DNA from: Acidobacteriota bacterium | GTDB lineage: Bacteria > Acidobacteriota > Vicinamibacteria > Vicinamibacterales > SCN-69-37 | Direction: 5' to 3' | NCBI GenBank assembly: GCA_020853395.1 | Contig: JADYYY010000007.1 | Span: 186,001-250,000 of the forward strand | Length of the DNA stretch: 64,000 bases | Shown here: positions 1-8,615 of the stretch, piece after piece | Numbering within the stretch: the first letter of the stretch is position 1 | Layout: each line of letters begins with the position of its first letter | The notes under the pieces: model-generated | Seen by the model: the letters and a program-made list of their open reading frames with translations, nothing else | The model's database searches: none | What the model was told of the DNA's origin: nothing | Translations under genes and position numbers: made by a program

Positions 1-786
1 TCGCGGATGGACGCCGACGCGATCCGCGCGATCGTGCAGGAAGGGCGAGGGCTGATGCGCCCGCTGCTCGAGATCGGATCGCAGGATCTGAACGCCATCG
101 TGGCGTACCTCACGGCGACCAACCCGTTCGGACGTGGCGGCGGTGCGAACGCGGCGGCGATGGGTGGTCCGTCGCTGCCGCCGGGGCCGACCGTCGCCAC
201 GGGCGGCGCTCCGCGGCCCGCGGTGCCGGCGCGCGGCCTTGGGCCTTACTACCCTGGCGCCGGCGGCAACGCCGGCAACATCCCCTGGCCCGACGAGCTG
301 GAGGACAAGAGCTTCCTCCCGCCGACGCGCTTCATGAGCGGCTACAACGTGATGGCGACCTACACCAAGCCGCCGTACACGACGTTGACGGCGTACGATC
401 TCAACAGCGGGACCATCAAGTGGCAGATCGCGCCGGGCGATCATCCGCCCACCGTCGCGCGCGGCGGTCCGCGCGGCACGGGCGGCGTCGGCGCGCGCAA
501 CGGCGTGCTCGTCACCCGATCCGGCATCGTCTTCCACGCCGCCGGCGACTACAAAGTGCGCGCCTACGATGAGGACACCGGCAAGGAACTGTGGTCGGGC
601 GCCATTCCGGGATCGGCGCGTGGCATCCCCACCATGTACATGGCGAACGGCAAGCAGTACCTCGTGATCGCGGTGCCGGCCGGTCAGGTACAACCCGGCG
701 CGGCGCCTGGCGCCGACGCCGAGACCGGCGCGCCCGTCGTCACAGAGACGACGCCGCGCGGGTACGTCGCGTTCGCGCTGCCGTAG
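1..786 (+). CDS. PQQ-dependent dehydrogenase with cytochrome c, C-terminal part (5' end outside window)
   Basis: Frame 1 is open from the first base, so the gene begins before the window. The visible part matches the C-terminal third of the complete gene at 59742-62060. It has the end of a cytochrome-c-like helix region, a Gly/Pro/Ala-rich linker, then PQQ beta-propeller blades with motifs such as YNVMATYTKPPYT, LTAYDLNSGTIKWQ and KVRAYDEDTGKELW, ending in GYVAFALP. Family members oxidise alcohols or sugars in the periplasm and pass electrons to the attached haem. The CXXCH haem site would lie upstream and cannot be seen. The substrate is unknown. The two paralogues at opposite ends of the window suggest a lineage with many such enzymes. 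Confidence 0.85.
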   Translation, partial: SRMDADAIRAIVQEGRGLMRPLLEIGSQDLNAIVAYLTATNPFGRGGGANAAAMGGPSLPPGPTVATGGAPRPAVPARGLGPYYPGAGGNAGNIPWPDELEDKSFLPPTRFMSGYNVMATYTKPPYTTLTAYDLNSGTIKWQIAPGDHPPTVARGGPRGTGGVGARNGVLVTRSGIVFHAAGDYKVRAYDEDTGKELWSGAIPGSARGIPTMYMANGKQYLVIAVPAGQVQPGAAPGADAETGAPVVTETTPRGYVAFALP

Positions 787-1046
787 GCGCAATCGACACA
801 ACCGCGGCGCTGCCGGGCCGCTCGGCTCGGCAGCGCTGCGAGCGCGGCCTCGGCGGGCCGCGATCACCGGCGCGGCACATCTCGCGGAGCCGCGTGGCGT
901 CCCTGCCATGTGACTCCGCGAGGGGGCACTCGACGAATTCGCGCGTGGGTCGCCCTCAGCGCCCAGCGGAGCGAGCGGGACCAGCCGCATGCTAGACTGA
1001 GACGTTCTGCCGCGCCCCGGACCGTTGCCGGGCGTTTCCCGCCAGA

Positions 1047-1122
1047 GCCGGCGTAGCTCAGTTGGTAGAGCAGCTGATTCGTAATCAGCAGGTCATCGGT
1101 TCAAGTCCGATCGCCGGCTCCA
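1047..1122 (+). tRNA. tRNA-Thr (anticodon CGT)
   Basis: A full cloverleaf can be drawn. The acceptor stem GCCGGCG (1047-1053) pairs with CGCCGGC (1112-1118), T1119 is the discriminator base and CCA is encoded at 1120-1122. The D-arm contains AGCTCAGTTGGTAGAGC. The anticodon stem GCTGA/TCAGC (1073-1077/1085-1089) encloses loop TTCGTAA with anticodon CGT at 1080-1082. The T-loop is GGTTCAAGTCC. CGT reads ACG, so this is the threonine isoacceptor for a codon favoured in GC-rich genomes. Confidence 0.97.
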
Positions 1123-1364
1123 GAAAACAGTCGGAACGAACAAGATCGATCGCGTGACGCTGCGCGCCCTGGGGGCTTCGGGCAACGCAGGCGTCACAAA
1201 CCCATCCACCCTTCTCCCCGGGATTCTGGTGCCGATCACGCGAGGTTCCCGGACGACGAGTTGACGGTCATCGCCCTGGCGAGCCTCGACGACAACGCCA
1301 TCGACGAGATCGTCGCTGGCGTTGCCAGGTCCCCATTTATCGCGGCAGACGCCGGCCGACGCGA

Positions 1365-1634
1365 TCACACCGTTCTCGATTCGACTGTCTCGATGATTCA
1401 GGCCTCAGGGTGTCGCATGACAGCTCCTCCCGGTCCGAAGTCTCTCGAGGACGACTCGGCGTCCGCAAGGACGGCGAACTCGGAATCGATCATGACGAAG
1501 TTTGGATCGGCAACCGAACGGTGCACATGGCATCGGCGGACGCCACAGCCCTTCCGGTCGATCGGGTCGCCGTCGAACCCGCGCTTCCACGCCGCGGAGT
1601 TCGGAAGAGCGTGTTGAGCTCGCAAGATTGGCAT
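1365..1634 (-). pseudogene. Small conserved alpha/beta protein interrupted by an in-frame TGA
   Basis: A strong GAGGAG site lies six bases before ATG 1634. The protein begins MPILRAQHALPNSAAWKRGF and contains DPIDRKGCGVRR, HRSVADPNFVMIDSEF and GPGGAVMRHPEA. This resembles a family of roughly 90-residue ferredoxin-like-fold proteins that I recognise but cannot name. After PEA the frame reads TGA, then IIETVESRTV and a second stop at 1365-1367. A Trp (TGG) would be expected at that point in the family, so a single TGG-to-TGA change would explain the early stop and give about 78 residues. It could also be a functional shortened protein. No partner gene is obvious nearby. Confidence 0.55.
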
Positions 1635-1991
1635 GGCAGTCTCCTCATTCCGCGTGAGCGTTCAGTCCAGACGCCATGTGGCCTGACGCGACCTTACGCT
1701 CAGCGACGGTCGTGATCTCGGCGTGCCGAGGCAGGCAACGACGTCAATTCGAGTGGCGTCCCACGCACGTGCGCGCGCGGCGCGAATCGATGCCGCCGTG
1801 GGCAATGGCGGCGCTGCAATTCCCGGTCGGCCGCTGGTTGTCCAGAATTTGACGCTGCACCGGCCTCCGTGTCTTCTCATCGCGCGAGCACACCCGCACG
1901 GCCGTGGCGCCACGGGTCCGGACGTCTGGAAACACCAGGCGGCCAACTCACGCGGCAGGCAACTTGCAGTAGACACGGCAGGAAGGCCGAC
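1635..1991. other. Intergenic region with no supported gene
   Basis: This stretch lies between two divergent small genes, the interrupted gene at 1365-1634 (minus) and the DksA-like gene at 1992 (plus). Several overlapping frames are open on both strands, as expected at this GC content. None has a ribosome-binding site, recognisable motif or plausible composition. It probably holds the promoters of both neighbours. I see no clear repeat or hairpin. Confidence 0.5.
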
Positions 1992-2318
1992 ATGAGAGCA
2001 TTTGGAATCGAGACGGATTGGCCGCCAACCGCGGAATGGGAAGACCAGCAACGAAAGCGCTGCGAATCGGAATTGCTCGATGACATCTGCGCCGCGCTCG
2101 TCCGGATCGGCGATGCCGCCACGCGGAACACGCTCGAAGCCCTGGCCCAACTCGATGCCGGCACCTATGGCTACTGCGTGGACTGCCATCGGCAAATTCC
2201 TGCCGATCGACTCGAGGCATTGAACTTCGCAGTGCGGTGCGCGTCGTGCGCGTTCAGGCACGACGCCGTTCCCAGCGAGGAGGAAACCGAACCGGTGTCG
2301 ATCCCGGCGTGGCAGTGA
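1992..2318 (+). CDS. DksA/TraR-type C4 zinc-finger protein
   Basis: This 108-residue protein has an N-terminal helical region (about 1-65, with an LLDDICAALVRIGDA helix) followed by a four-cysteine zinc finger, CVDCHRQIPADRLEA...CASC, which is the DksA/TraR hallmark. DksA-family proteins insert a coiled coil into the RNA polymerase secondary channel and tune transcription with ppGpp. This one is shorter than classical DksA (about 150 residues) and closer to TraR or short DksA-like proteins. ATG 1992 is preceded by AGGAAGG; a longer in-frame upstream start has no such site. The gene is convergent with the small gene at 2334-2603, 15 bases away. Confidence 0.8.
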   Translation: MRAFGIETDWPPTAEWEDQQRKRCESELLDDICAALVRIGDAATRNTLEALAQLDAGTYGYCVDCHRQIPADRLEALNFAVRCASCAFRHDAVPSEEETEPVSIPAWQ

Positions 2319-2333
2319 GCGCGAGGCCTGTGC

Positions 2334-2603
2334 TCACTCGCCGCGAGTCGGCTCGTCGAGCCGGCCGATCGCGGTATCGAGGTCGGCCAGCGCCCGTTCG
2401 AGCTGGCCGCGCCGATGACGATTGCAGACCGTCTGCAGATCTTGCAGCACCCGCGCCCTCGAGACCGACAACAGCCGGCGCTTCGCGTCGCGCTCGCGCT
2501 CGTCATCGCTGACCGACCTGGCCGCCGTCGCCCGATCCTCGCGTCGTCTGTCCAGCGCGGCAATCTGATCCTCGACCGATTTACTCTCCCACCCCCGCGC
2601 CAT
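2334..2603 (-). CDS. Small conserved hypothetical protein (coiled coil)
   Basis: This 89-residue protein starts MARGWESKSVEDQIAALDRR. It is dominated by charged helices, with motifs RRLLSVSRARVLQDLQ and QLERALADLDTAIGRLDE, and ends TRGE. It has no Cys pairs, signal peptide or membrane segment, so it should be a cytoplasmic helical hairpin. I recognise the sequence pattern as one common in acidobacterial genomes, but I know no function. The 9-bp repeat cluster at 2642-2767 lies immediately upstream of the start, between this gene and the 3' end of the phosphatase gene. Confidence 0.7.
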   Translation of the reverse strand: MARGWESKSVEDQIAALDRRREDRATAARSVSDDERERDAKRRLLSVSRARVLQDLQTVCNRHRRGQLERALADLDTAIGRLDEPTRGE

Positions 2604-2641
2604 AGTCCGATGCTACCGCCCCAAGACCGCACCAGCCACAC

Positions 2642-2767
2642 ATGACCGGCGGTCCGTTCGTTCCTCGGACCTGTCGTACCCGTCGTACCTGTCGTCCCCG
2701 TCAAAGATGACTGCGTCAGTTCGTTCCTTGGACCTGTCGTACCTCTCGTACCAGTCGTACCCGTTGT
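2642..2767. repeat. Dispersed 9-bp (GTACCYGTC) repeat cluster, copy 1
   Basis: Two related units of about 65 bp start at 2642 and 2707 with ATGAC. Each contains GTTCGTTCC, then CTTGGACCTG or a close variant, then three or four 9-bp repeats of the form GTACCYGTC. The 17-mer CTTGGACCTGTCGTACC at 2727-2743 recurs exactly in the block at 31.9-32.8 kb. The cluster ends at the stop codon of the minus-strand phosphatase gene (2768-2770). Confidence 0.85.
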
Positions 2768-3904
2768 CTACCTGACATCCCAACCGAACGCGTTCATCAT
2801 GATCCAGAACAGATCGGTGTTCGCGAGGTAGCCGCGCACGCGATCGGCGCCGGGTCCCGTGGCGGCGACCAGTACTTCCTCACCCGTATGGCTCTCGTTC
2901 ATGCGAAGCGACGGCGTGCGGATGTCGCTGCGCTTCTCTTCCCGGGCCTTGTGCTCCGCTTCCTCCAGCCCCGCGAGCAGGTCGCCACCGCTACCCTCGC
3001 CGGCGACGCGCAAGTCGAACGAGTGGTCGGCCGTGAAGAGCACCAGTGTGTCTTCGCTGACGGTGCGCATCGTCCGCTCGATGACGCGATCGAGCGCCAC
3101 CATGTGATCGAGCCCTTCGCGGACGTCGTCGGTGTGAGTGTCCCACTCGACCATCAGGAAGAAGCCACGGGGATTGCGCCCGAGGATCCCGAGAGTACGC
3201 GCGACGACGTCCCACGGGTCGAAGTCGCCGGTCTCCTGCACGACGAGCGCGCGCGAGTCGGTCGGGCCCATTTCGGCTGCCGACGCGAGCACGGGCCGCC
3301 CTTTCCGCCGTCCAAGCACGTCGAGATCCAGGCCGACGCCGGTGAGCGCTTTCACGATCTCAGGTCGGCCGGCGCCGATGACGACGTCCGGGCCGTCGCC
3401 GAATCCTGGCGCGAGCAACTGCTGGAAGATGGCCGCGGTCATGTCGCGATCGTTGACGTGCGCGTAGAGCGATGCCGGCGTGGCGCCCGTGACCGCGTCG
3501 TTCGTGATGATCCCGGTCGACAGCCCGTACTGTTCCGCGTACCCGAGAATCGTCTTCAGCGGCTGCCCGTCGCGCACCTTCCGCTGGGCCGCGGCCGACT
3601 GGGCGACGACGCCGTTGCGCGTCTTCTGCCCCGTGACGATCGCCGTCATGCCGGCCGACGAATCGGTCACGAATCCGCCGAACGGCGTCGTGTCCGACAG
3701 CGCGATCTGCGGCATGTGCTGGATGAACAACTGTCGCGGCGCGCCGTAGCCGTGGAGGCTGGCCGCGCTGATCGTCCCGATCCCGCCCGCGTCCGCGAGG
3801 AACAACACGACGTTGCGGGCGCGCGGCGCCTGCGCGCCCGACAACGGCAGGCCCGCGACCACTCCGGCCGCGACGAGAGCGACGATGACTCGCGTATGGC
3901 GCAC
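2768..3904 (-). CDS. Exported alkaline phosphatase (PhoA family)
   Basis: This 378-residue metallophosphatase hydrolyses phosphate monoesters, probably in the periplasm. An N-terminal signal peptide (RHTRVIVALVAAGVVAGLPLSGAQA) precedes the alkaline phosphatase core. VVLFLADAGGIG holds the first metal aspartate, TDSSAGMTAIVTG the nucleophilic serine, VEWDTHTDD and FTADHSFD further metal ligands, and NESHTGEEVLV the late histidine motif. It is shorter than E. coli PhoA (about 450-470). The chosen GTG start (3904) lies six bases after GGAG; translation could not begin much further upstream without losing the signal peptide. The repeat cluster at 2642-2767 abuts its stop codon. Substrate specificity is unknown. 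Confidence 0.85.
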   Translation of the reverse strand: MRHTRVIVALVAAGVVAGLPLSGAQAPRARNVVLFLADAGGIGTISAASLHGYGAPRQLFIQHMPQIALSDTTPFGGFVTDSSAGMTAIVTGQKTRNGVVAQSAAAQRKVRDGQPLKTILGYAEQYGLSTGIITNDAVTGATPASLYAHVNDRDMTAAIFQQLLAPGFGDGPDVVIGAGRPEIVKALTGVGLDLDVLGRRKGRPVLASAAEMGPTDSRALVVQETGDFDPWDVVARTLGILGRNPRGFFLMVEWDTHTDDVREGLDHMVALDRVIERTMRTVSEDTLVLFTADHSFDLRVAGEGSGGDLLAGLEEAEHKAREEKRSDIRTPSLRMNESHTGEEVLVAATGPGADRVRGYLANTDLFWIMMNAFGWDVR

Positions 3905-4055
3905 GTGCACCTCCAGTGGCGTTGAGCCAGGGACTGTAGCACGCTGGCGGCGGCGCCGGGACGGGACGCCGCTGGAGCCGCCGTGGCCGCGTACCGCCTC
4001 GGCACGCGCAGGTGCGCCTCCGAGCCGAGACGCGTGTGCTCGACGGCGTTCGGCT

Positions 4056-4514
4056 CTATGCGCCGAGACGCGTACCGATCGTCCCGCGATCGAAGACGAA
4101 TGCCTCGAGCAAGTCCGCGCGCGCCTTCTCGTCGAAGGCCATCGTCCTGAGCAGATCGCGGACAGAGACCATGCCCCGGTAGTCGCCCAACCGGTCGACG
4201 ACGAGCAGGTGATAGATGCTGTGCTCCTCCATGAGACGCAGGCATTCGTCGACCGAAGCATCGGGCGTCACGACCACGAGGCGCGTGCTCATGATCTCGC
4301 TGACGTGCATCCACGCCGGACAGCGGTTCTCCGCCGCCACCTTGTCGGAGATGTCGCTCTGCGAGACGACGCCCGCGAGGTCGCCGCGCGCATCCACGAC
4401 GGCGACCGAACGGATCTGATAGTCGCGCAGATACCGTGCAGCGTCGTGCACGGTCATCTCTGGCGGGATCGAGTACACCTCCGAACGTGAGCCGAGAACG
4501 TCGCGTACGGTCAT
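4056..4514 (-). CDS. CBS-domain pair protein
   Basis: This 152-residue protein consists almost entirely of two CBS motifs: TVHDAARYLRDYQIRSVAVV...GVVSQSDI and SVDECLRLMEEHSIYHLLVV...GMVSVRDLL. Such stand-alone Bateman modules bind adenine nucleotides or S-adenosyl compounds and act as energy or redox sensors. The start at 4514 is well placed behind an AGGACT/GGAGG region. The C-terminal extension (ARADLLEAFVFDRGTIGTRLGA) has no recognisable motif. It resembles the second CBS protein at 13451-13897 in size and layout but is clearly diverged. The ligand is unknown. Confidence 0.88.
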   Translation of the reverse strand: MTVRDVLGSRSEVYSIPPEMTVHDAARYLRDYQIRSVAVVDARGDLAGVVSQSDISDKVAAENRCPAWMHVSEIMSTRLVVVTPDASVDECLRLMEEHSIYHLLVVDRLGDYRGMVSVRDLLRTMAFDEKARADLLEAFVFDRGTIGTRLGA

Positions 4515-4800
4515 GGCAGTCCTCCGAGGAAGACGCGGCCCTGCGAAAGCGGGAGGGAGTGAGGCCACCTTACCACGGGACGCCGCCGGCGACGCCGATT
4601 CCTCGCGATGATTGAAGGTCTGACGACGCGGCAAGGGCCGCCCTGATGCGATCGACGAGCACGGCGGTCCGTTCGGAGCGTCGCGCCATGACGCGTGAAG
4701 TCTTCGAGTCTCGATGATTCAGGGTGAACCGACTGCCGGATGCCAGCGACGCCACCACGTTCTGCGGATCTGCACGGCTTCGTGGTGAATCGTCCGCGCG

Positions 4801-6132
4801 TCAGGACGCCGGGTAGTGCCGAGGCGTGGGCACTGCCGGGGTCGCGGCGCTGGCGGCCGCGTCCCGCGCGGCTGCCTGCCATCGCCATCCCAGCCACCAC
4901 GCGTTCACGATCGAGACGATCGACAGCCCCAGCGCAACGCTGGAGATGCCCGCGATGCCGAATCCGATCGCCGCGAGCGGCGCATACGCCCAGGCGCCGA
5001 TCTGATCGCCGGCGCGATACACGACCGTGTCGATGAACGCTTTGGTCTTGTAGCGGTCCTCTGGCGCCGCCACCGTGAAGAGCACTTCGCGCGCCGGGCG
5101 GTTCACGGCGAAGTTGCCGGCGCGCCGCAGCACCTGGAAGAGCATCAGCACGCCGGTCGTCTGCGCGAGGCCGAGCACGCCGAAGCCGACCAGGCTCAGG
5201 ACGGGGAGGAACAGGAGGGCAGCCGTCAGGCCGAACGCCCGGATGAACCAGCCGGTTGCGAAGGTCTGCGTGACGAGCGCGAGCAGGTTGACGAGCAGGT
5301 CGATGTTCGCGAAGAAGCGCGTGCGGGCGGCTCTGTCGGTGATGGCGGCGTCCACGAGCGTCGCCTGCTGGAAGTACAGGAACGTCGTCAGCACCGTGAA
5401 GAGCAGCATGTGCGTCGTGATGTTGAGGAAGTACGCCGACGTGAAGGTGCGCCGCATCCCCTCCCAGACGCTCCCGCCGACGCCGATCGCCTGGCTGCTC
5501 GCCGGCAGGCGCGCCGCGCCGTCGCGCGCACGGGCGGCGAAGCCGAACAACCGGCGGGCGGCGAGCGCCGCGGCCTCGAGCAGCACGGCCGAGAGCAGCA
5601 GCAGGTTCGCCGCGCCGAGCGGCTCGACGAGCAACGAGGTCAGCGCCGCCCCGGTCAGGCTGCCGATCGTGCCGGCGGCGCCGATCAGTCCAAAGAGCCG
5701 CTTGCCCTGATCGGCGGAGTACACGTCCGCCATCACCGACCAGAAGATCGAGACGACGAACATGTTGAAGATCGAGGTCCAGACGAAGAACGCGCGCGCG
5801 GCCCAGAGCTGCTGGTCGGTCGGCAGCAGGCGCAGCGTCAGGAAGAAGATCGCGAGGTTGAGCGCGAAGAAGCGATACGCGGCGGAGACGAAGACGCGGC
5901 GCGGCAGCCGCGCCGCGATCCAGGCGAACGGCGGGTTGGCCACGAGCATGCCGACGAGCGACCCGGTGAAGAGCCATGGCAGGTTCGCGACGCCGCTCTC
6001 GACGCCCATGTCGTCGCGAATCGGCCTGAGGACGTAGTACGAGGAGAGGACGCTGAAGAAGAACAGCCACGACCAGGCGACGGCCGTGGCTTCGTGATCC
6101 TGTATGCCGAGCCTACGCGTCAGGAAGCGCAT
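4801..6132 (-). CDS. MFS-type carrier, NTP/NDP-exchanger-like (paralogue 1)
   Basis: This 443-residue integral membrane protein has about 12 hydrophobic segments. The opening motif YYVLRPIRDDMGV, the WTSIFNMFVVSIFWSVMADVY segment and FGLIGAAGTIGS are shared with the paralogue at 7099-8484. They resemble the Npt/Tlc-like branch of carriers often annotated as NTP/NDP exchangers. The start ATG (6132) overlaps the last 20 bases of the aldo/keto reductase gene, so the two are translationally coupled. Gene order is carrier, reductase, carrier, all on the minus strand. The transported compound cannot be deduced; a nucleotide is only one possibility. Confidence 0.8.
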   Translation of the reverse strand: MRFLTRRLGIQDHEATAVAWSWLFFFSVLSSYYVLRPIRDDMGVESGVANLPWLFTGSLVGMLVANPPFAWIAARLPRRVFVSAAYRFFALNLAIFFLTLRLLPTDQQLWAARAFFVWTSIFNMFVVSIFWSVMADVYSADQGKRLFGLIGAAGTIGSLTGAALTSLLVEPLGAANLLLLSAVLLEAAALAARRLFGFAARARDGAARLPASSQAIGVGGSVWEGMRRTFTSAYFLNITTHMLLFTVLTTFLYFQQATLVDAAITDRAARTRFFANIDLLVNLLALVTQTFATGWFIRAFGLTAALLFLPVLSLVGFGVLGLAQTTGVLMLFQVLRRAGNFAVNRPAREVLFTVAAPEDRYKTKAFIDTVVYRAGDQIGAWAYAPLAAIGFGIAGISSVALGLSIVSIVNAWWLGWRWQAAARDAAASAATPAVPTPRHYPAS

Positions 6133-7063
6133 CGATGAAGGCGGCCATGCGCCGGCGCATGGCCGCGTCGGGCAGCCGGCCGACGCCACCGCCGAGGTTG
6201 TCGAGCATGTTCTTGGGCTGGCTCGTCGCCGGCGTCACGGCCGTGATGGCCGGGTGCCCGAGCACCCACTTCAGGAAGAACTGCGCCCACGTCTTCGCGT
6301 CGAACTCGGCCGCCCAGTCCGGCAGCGGCCGATCGCCGACGCGGCGGAAGAGGCGCGTGCGCCCGAACGGCGCGTAGGCGAGCACGGCGATCTTCCGCTC
6401 TTGGGCGAGCGGCAGGATCGTCTGCTCCACTTCGCGGCCGTCCACGGCGTAGTCGACGCCGATGAAGTCCAGCGGTTCGCGCCGCATGATCTGAACGAGC
6501 TCGTCGTACTGCTGATCGAAGGTCGTCGTCACGCCCACGTACCGCACGCGCCCGGCCTGCTTGAACTCGCGCAGGATCGGCAGTTGCGTTGGGACGTCGC
6601 CGAGGTTGTGCACCTGGATGAGATCGATCTTCGCCTTGCCGACGCGCGTGAACGACGTCTCCACCTGCTGGCGCGCCGCGGCCGGATTCGCGCCGGCATT
6701 GCCGCGGCCCGCGACGTTGAGCTTGGTCGCCCAGAACACGCGATCGCCCCACGTGTTCTCGCGCACGACCCGGCCGGCGACCTCCTCCGATGCGCCGTAG
6801 CCCGGCGCGGTGTCGAACAACCGGCCGCCGTTGTCCAAGAGCGTCCTGAGCACCTCACGCACGGCGGTGACGTCCTCGCTGCGCGCGACTTGCGAGAAGG
6901 TGGCAGAGCTTCCGAGGCCGACGACCGGCAGCCGCTCGCCGGTGGACGGAATCGCGCGCGTGATCAGCGCGCCCTGGGCGAACAGCGCGGCGGGATTCCA
7001 GGCGAGCGCGGCGCCCGCGCCAGCGGTGAGGGCCAGCCAGTCTCGACGGGTGAGCGTAGACAC
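6113..7063 (-). CDS. Tat-exported aldo/keto reductase
   Basis: This 316-residue aldo/keto reductase has the catalytic tetrad Asp84 and Tyr89 (FDTAPGYGASEE), Lys114 (WATKLN) and His152 (IQVHNL). The N-terminus LTRRDWLALTAGAGAALAW is a twin-arginine signal, unusual for a family that normally uses cytoplasmic NADPH. Folded export with bound cofactor would fit Tat. The GTG start at 7063 follows AGGAGG by eight bases, which is decisive against the longer reading frame. It sits between two paralogous membrane carriers and overlaps the downstream one. Its substrate is unknown. Confidence 0.85.
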   Translation of the reverse strand: MSTLTRRDWLALTAGAGAALAWNPAALFAQGALITRAIPSTGERLPVVGLGSSATFSQVARSEDVTAVREVLRTLLDNGGRLFDTAPGYGASEEVAGRVVRENTWGDRVFWATKLNVAGRGNAGANPAAARQQVETSFTRVGKAKIDLIQVHNLGDVPTQLPILREFKQAGRVRYVGVTTTFDQQYDELVQIMRREPLDFIGVDYAVDGREVEQTILPLAQERKIAVLAYAPFGRTRLFRRVGDRPLPDWAAEFDAKTWAQFFLKWVLGHPAITAVTPATSQPKNMLDNLGGGVGRLPDAAMRRRMAAFIDALPDA

Positions 7064-7098
7064 GATACGACCTCCTGAGCAGGGGTGATGCGAACCAA

Positions 7099-8484
7099 CT
7101 ACGAGGACGCCGCGACCGGAGTTCCACGGTCGGCGGCCGGGCGGCCGGCAGCCGCGTCGGCCGTCTCGCGCGCCAGCCGTTCCTGCCGTCGCCCCAGCCA
7201 CCACGCGTTCGCCACCCATGCGGCGGCCAGCGGCACGGCCGCCCAGGCGATCGCGCCCGCGCCCAGCGTGGCCATCGCGATCCCGGCCGATGCCCAGGCG
7301 CCCACCTGATCGCCGAGCCGGTACACGACGGTGTCGATGAAGCTCTTGGCCTTGTACTTGTCCTCGCGGCTGACGACGGTGAAGAGCACTTCACGCGTGG
7401 GCCGCGCGAACGAGAAGTTCCCCGCGCGGCGCAGGACGGTGAAGCCCACCACCACGGCCGCCGTCGGCACCATCCCGAGCCACAGGAATCCGACGACCGT
7501 GACGGCCGGCACGAACGTCAGCGTCAGCGGCACGCCGGCCGCCTTCATCACGCGGCCGGTCAGGAAGAACTGGCAGCCGAGCGTGAGCGCGTTGACGAGC
7601 AGGTCCACACGCGCGAAGAACGCCGTCCGCGCGCCGCGATCGGCGAAGCTGCGATCCACGATCTCGGCCTGCTGGAAGTACAGGAACGTGGAGAGCACGC
7701 TGTAGAGCAGCATGTAGATCGCGATGTTCAACAGGTACGGCGACGAGATCGCATGGGTCAGCCCAGCCATCACGCTGCCGCCGATCGGACGCTGGGCGCT
7801 GGCGGCCGCAGTTCCGCGTTCGATCGAGTCAGGCGCGGCCGCGGCCGCGCGGCGATCGAAGGCGCCGGACAGCGCGCCGAGACGCCGTGACGCGCGCACG
7901 CCAACCTCGAGCAGCGTGGCCGACACGAGCAGCAGCACCGGCACGCCGACCGTCTGCACGGTGCCGGCCGTGATGCTCGAGCCCGCGATGCCGCCGAGCG
8001 TCGCCGCCGCGGCGATGAAGCCGAACAGCCGCTTGCCCTGCTCGGTCGTGAACACGTCGACCATGAACGCCCAGAAGACCGACACGACGAACAGGTTGAA
8101 GACCGACGTCCAGATGAAGAACACGCGGCCGATCCAGACGTTCGCGCCGGCCGGCGCACTCTGGAACAGCACGAGGAACACGAGCAGGTTCGCGATGAAG
8201 AACCGGTACGTCAGCCCGATGAACCGGCTGCGCGGTAGCCGCTTCACCATGGCGGCGAAGGGCGCGTTGACCGCCATCATCGCGATGAGCGTGCCGCTGA
8301 ACAGCCACGAGAGGTTGTTCACTCCGCCGGCGACGCCCGCCTCGTCGCGGATGGGCCGGATGACGTAGTACGCGCTGAAGACCGCGAACAGGTACAGAAA
8401 CGCCCAGCCGACGTGCCGTACTTCGTCGGGCCGCACGGCGGCAAGGCGGCCCAGCAGCCGCGTGACAATGGCGTGTCGCTGCAT
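7099..8484 (-). CDS. MFS-type carrier, NTP/NDP-exchanger-like (paralogue 2)
   Basis: This protein of about 461 residues has 12 predicted membrane segments and is closely similar to the 4801-6132 product. Shared motifs include YYVIRPIRDEAGV, WTSVFNLFVVSVFWAFMVDVF, LRRAGNFSFARPTREVLFTVV and YKAKSFIDTVVYRLGDQ. It is the first gene of a three-gene minus-strand set and ends 35 bases before the aldo/keto reductase start. ATG 8484 was chosen; a GTG codon immediately before it and a later in-frame GTG are alternatives, and no convincing ribosome-binding site decides. The paralogue pair suggests duplication around or insertion of the reductase gene. Confidence 0.8.
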   Translation of the reverse strand: MQRHAIVTRLLGRLAAVRPDEVRHVGWAFLYLFAVFSAYYVIRPIRDEAGVAGGVNNLSWLFSGTLIAMMAVNAPFAAMVKRLPRSRFIGLTYRFFIANLLVFLVLFQSAPAGANVWIGRVFFIWTSVFNLFVVSVFWAFMVDVFTTEQGKRLFGFIAAAATLGGIAGSSITAGTVQTVGVPVLLLVSATLLEVGVRASRRLGALSGAFDRRAAAAAPDSIERGTAAASAQRPIGGSVMAGLTHAISSPYLLNIAIYMLLYSVLSTFLYFQQAEIVDRSFADRGARTAFFARVDLLVNALTLGCQFFLTGRVMKAAGVPLTLTFVPAVTVVGFLWLGMVPTAAVVVGFTVLRRAGNFSFARPTREVLFTVVSREDKYKAKSFIDTVVYRLGDQVGAWASAGIAMATLGAGAIAWAAVPLAAAWVANAWWLGRRQERLARETADAAAGRPAADRGTPVAASS

Positions 8485-8615
8485 CACGAACCCATACGGC
8501 GCGGAGCGCCCGGATGTTTACGATGACGGCCAGCAGGTTTCGGGCGGCCGCGGCGCGGTCATTCGCACGCCGCACGCGTCCGAGCCGGATGCCGCGCGGC
8601 GTTCGATCGCCCCAT

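Noticed and set aside
1093-1368. A 91-codon minus-strand frame overlapping the tRNA
   Set aside because: It overlaps the tRNA gene and has no motif.
4515-4800. A 62-codon minus-strand frame between the CBS and carrier genes
   Set aside because: No ribosome-binding site or recognisable motif; the composition looks like the surrounding non-coding sequence.
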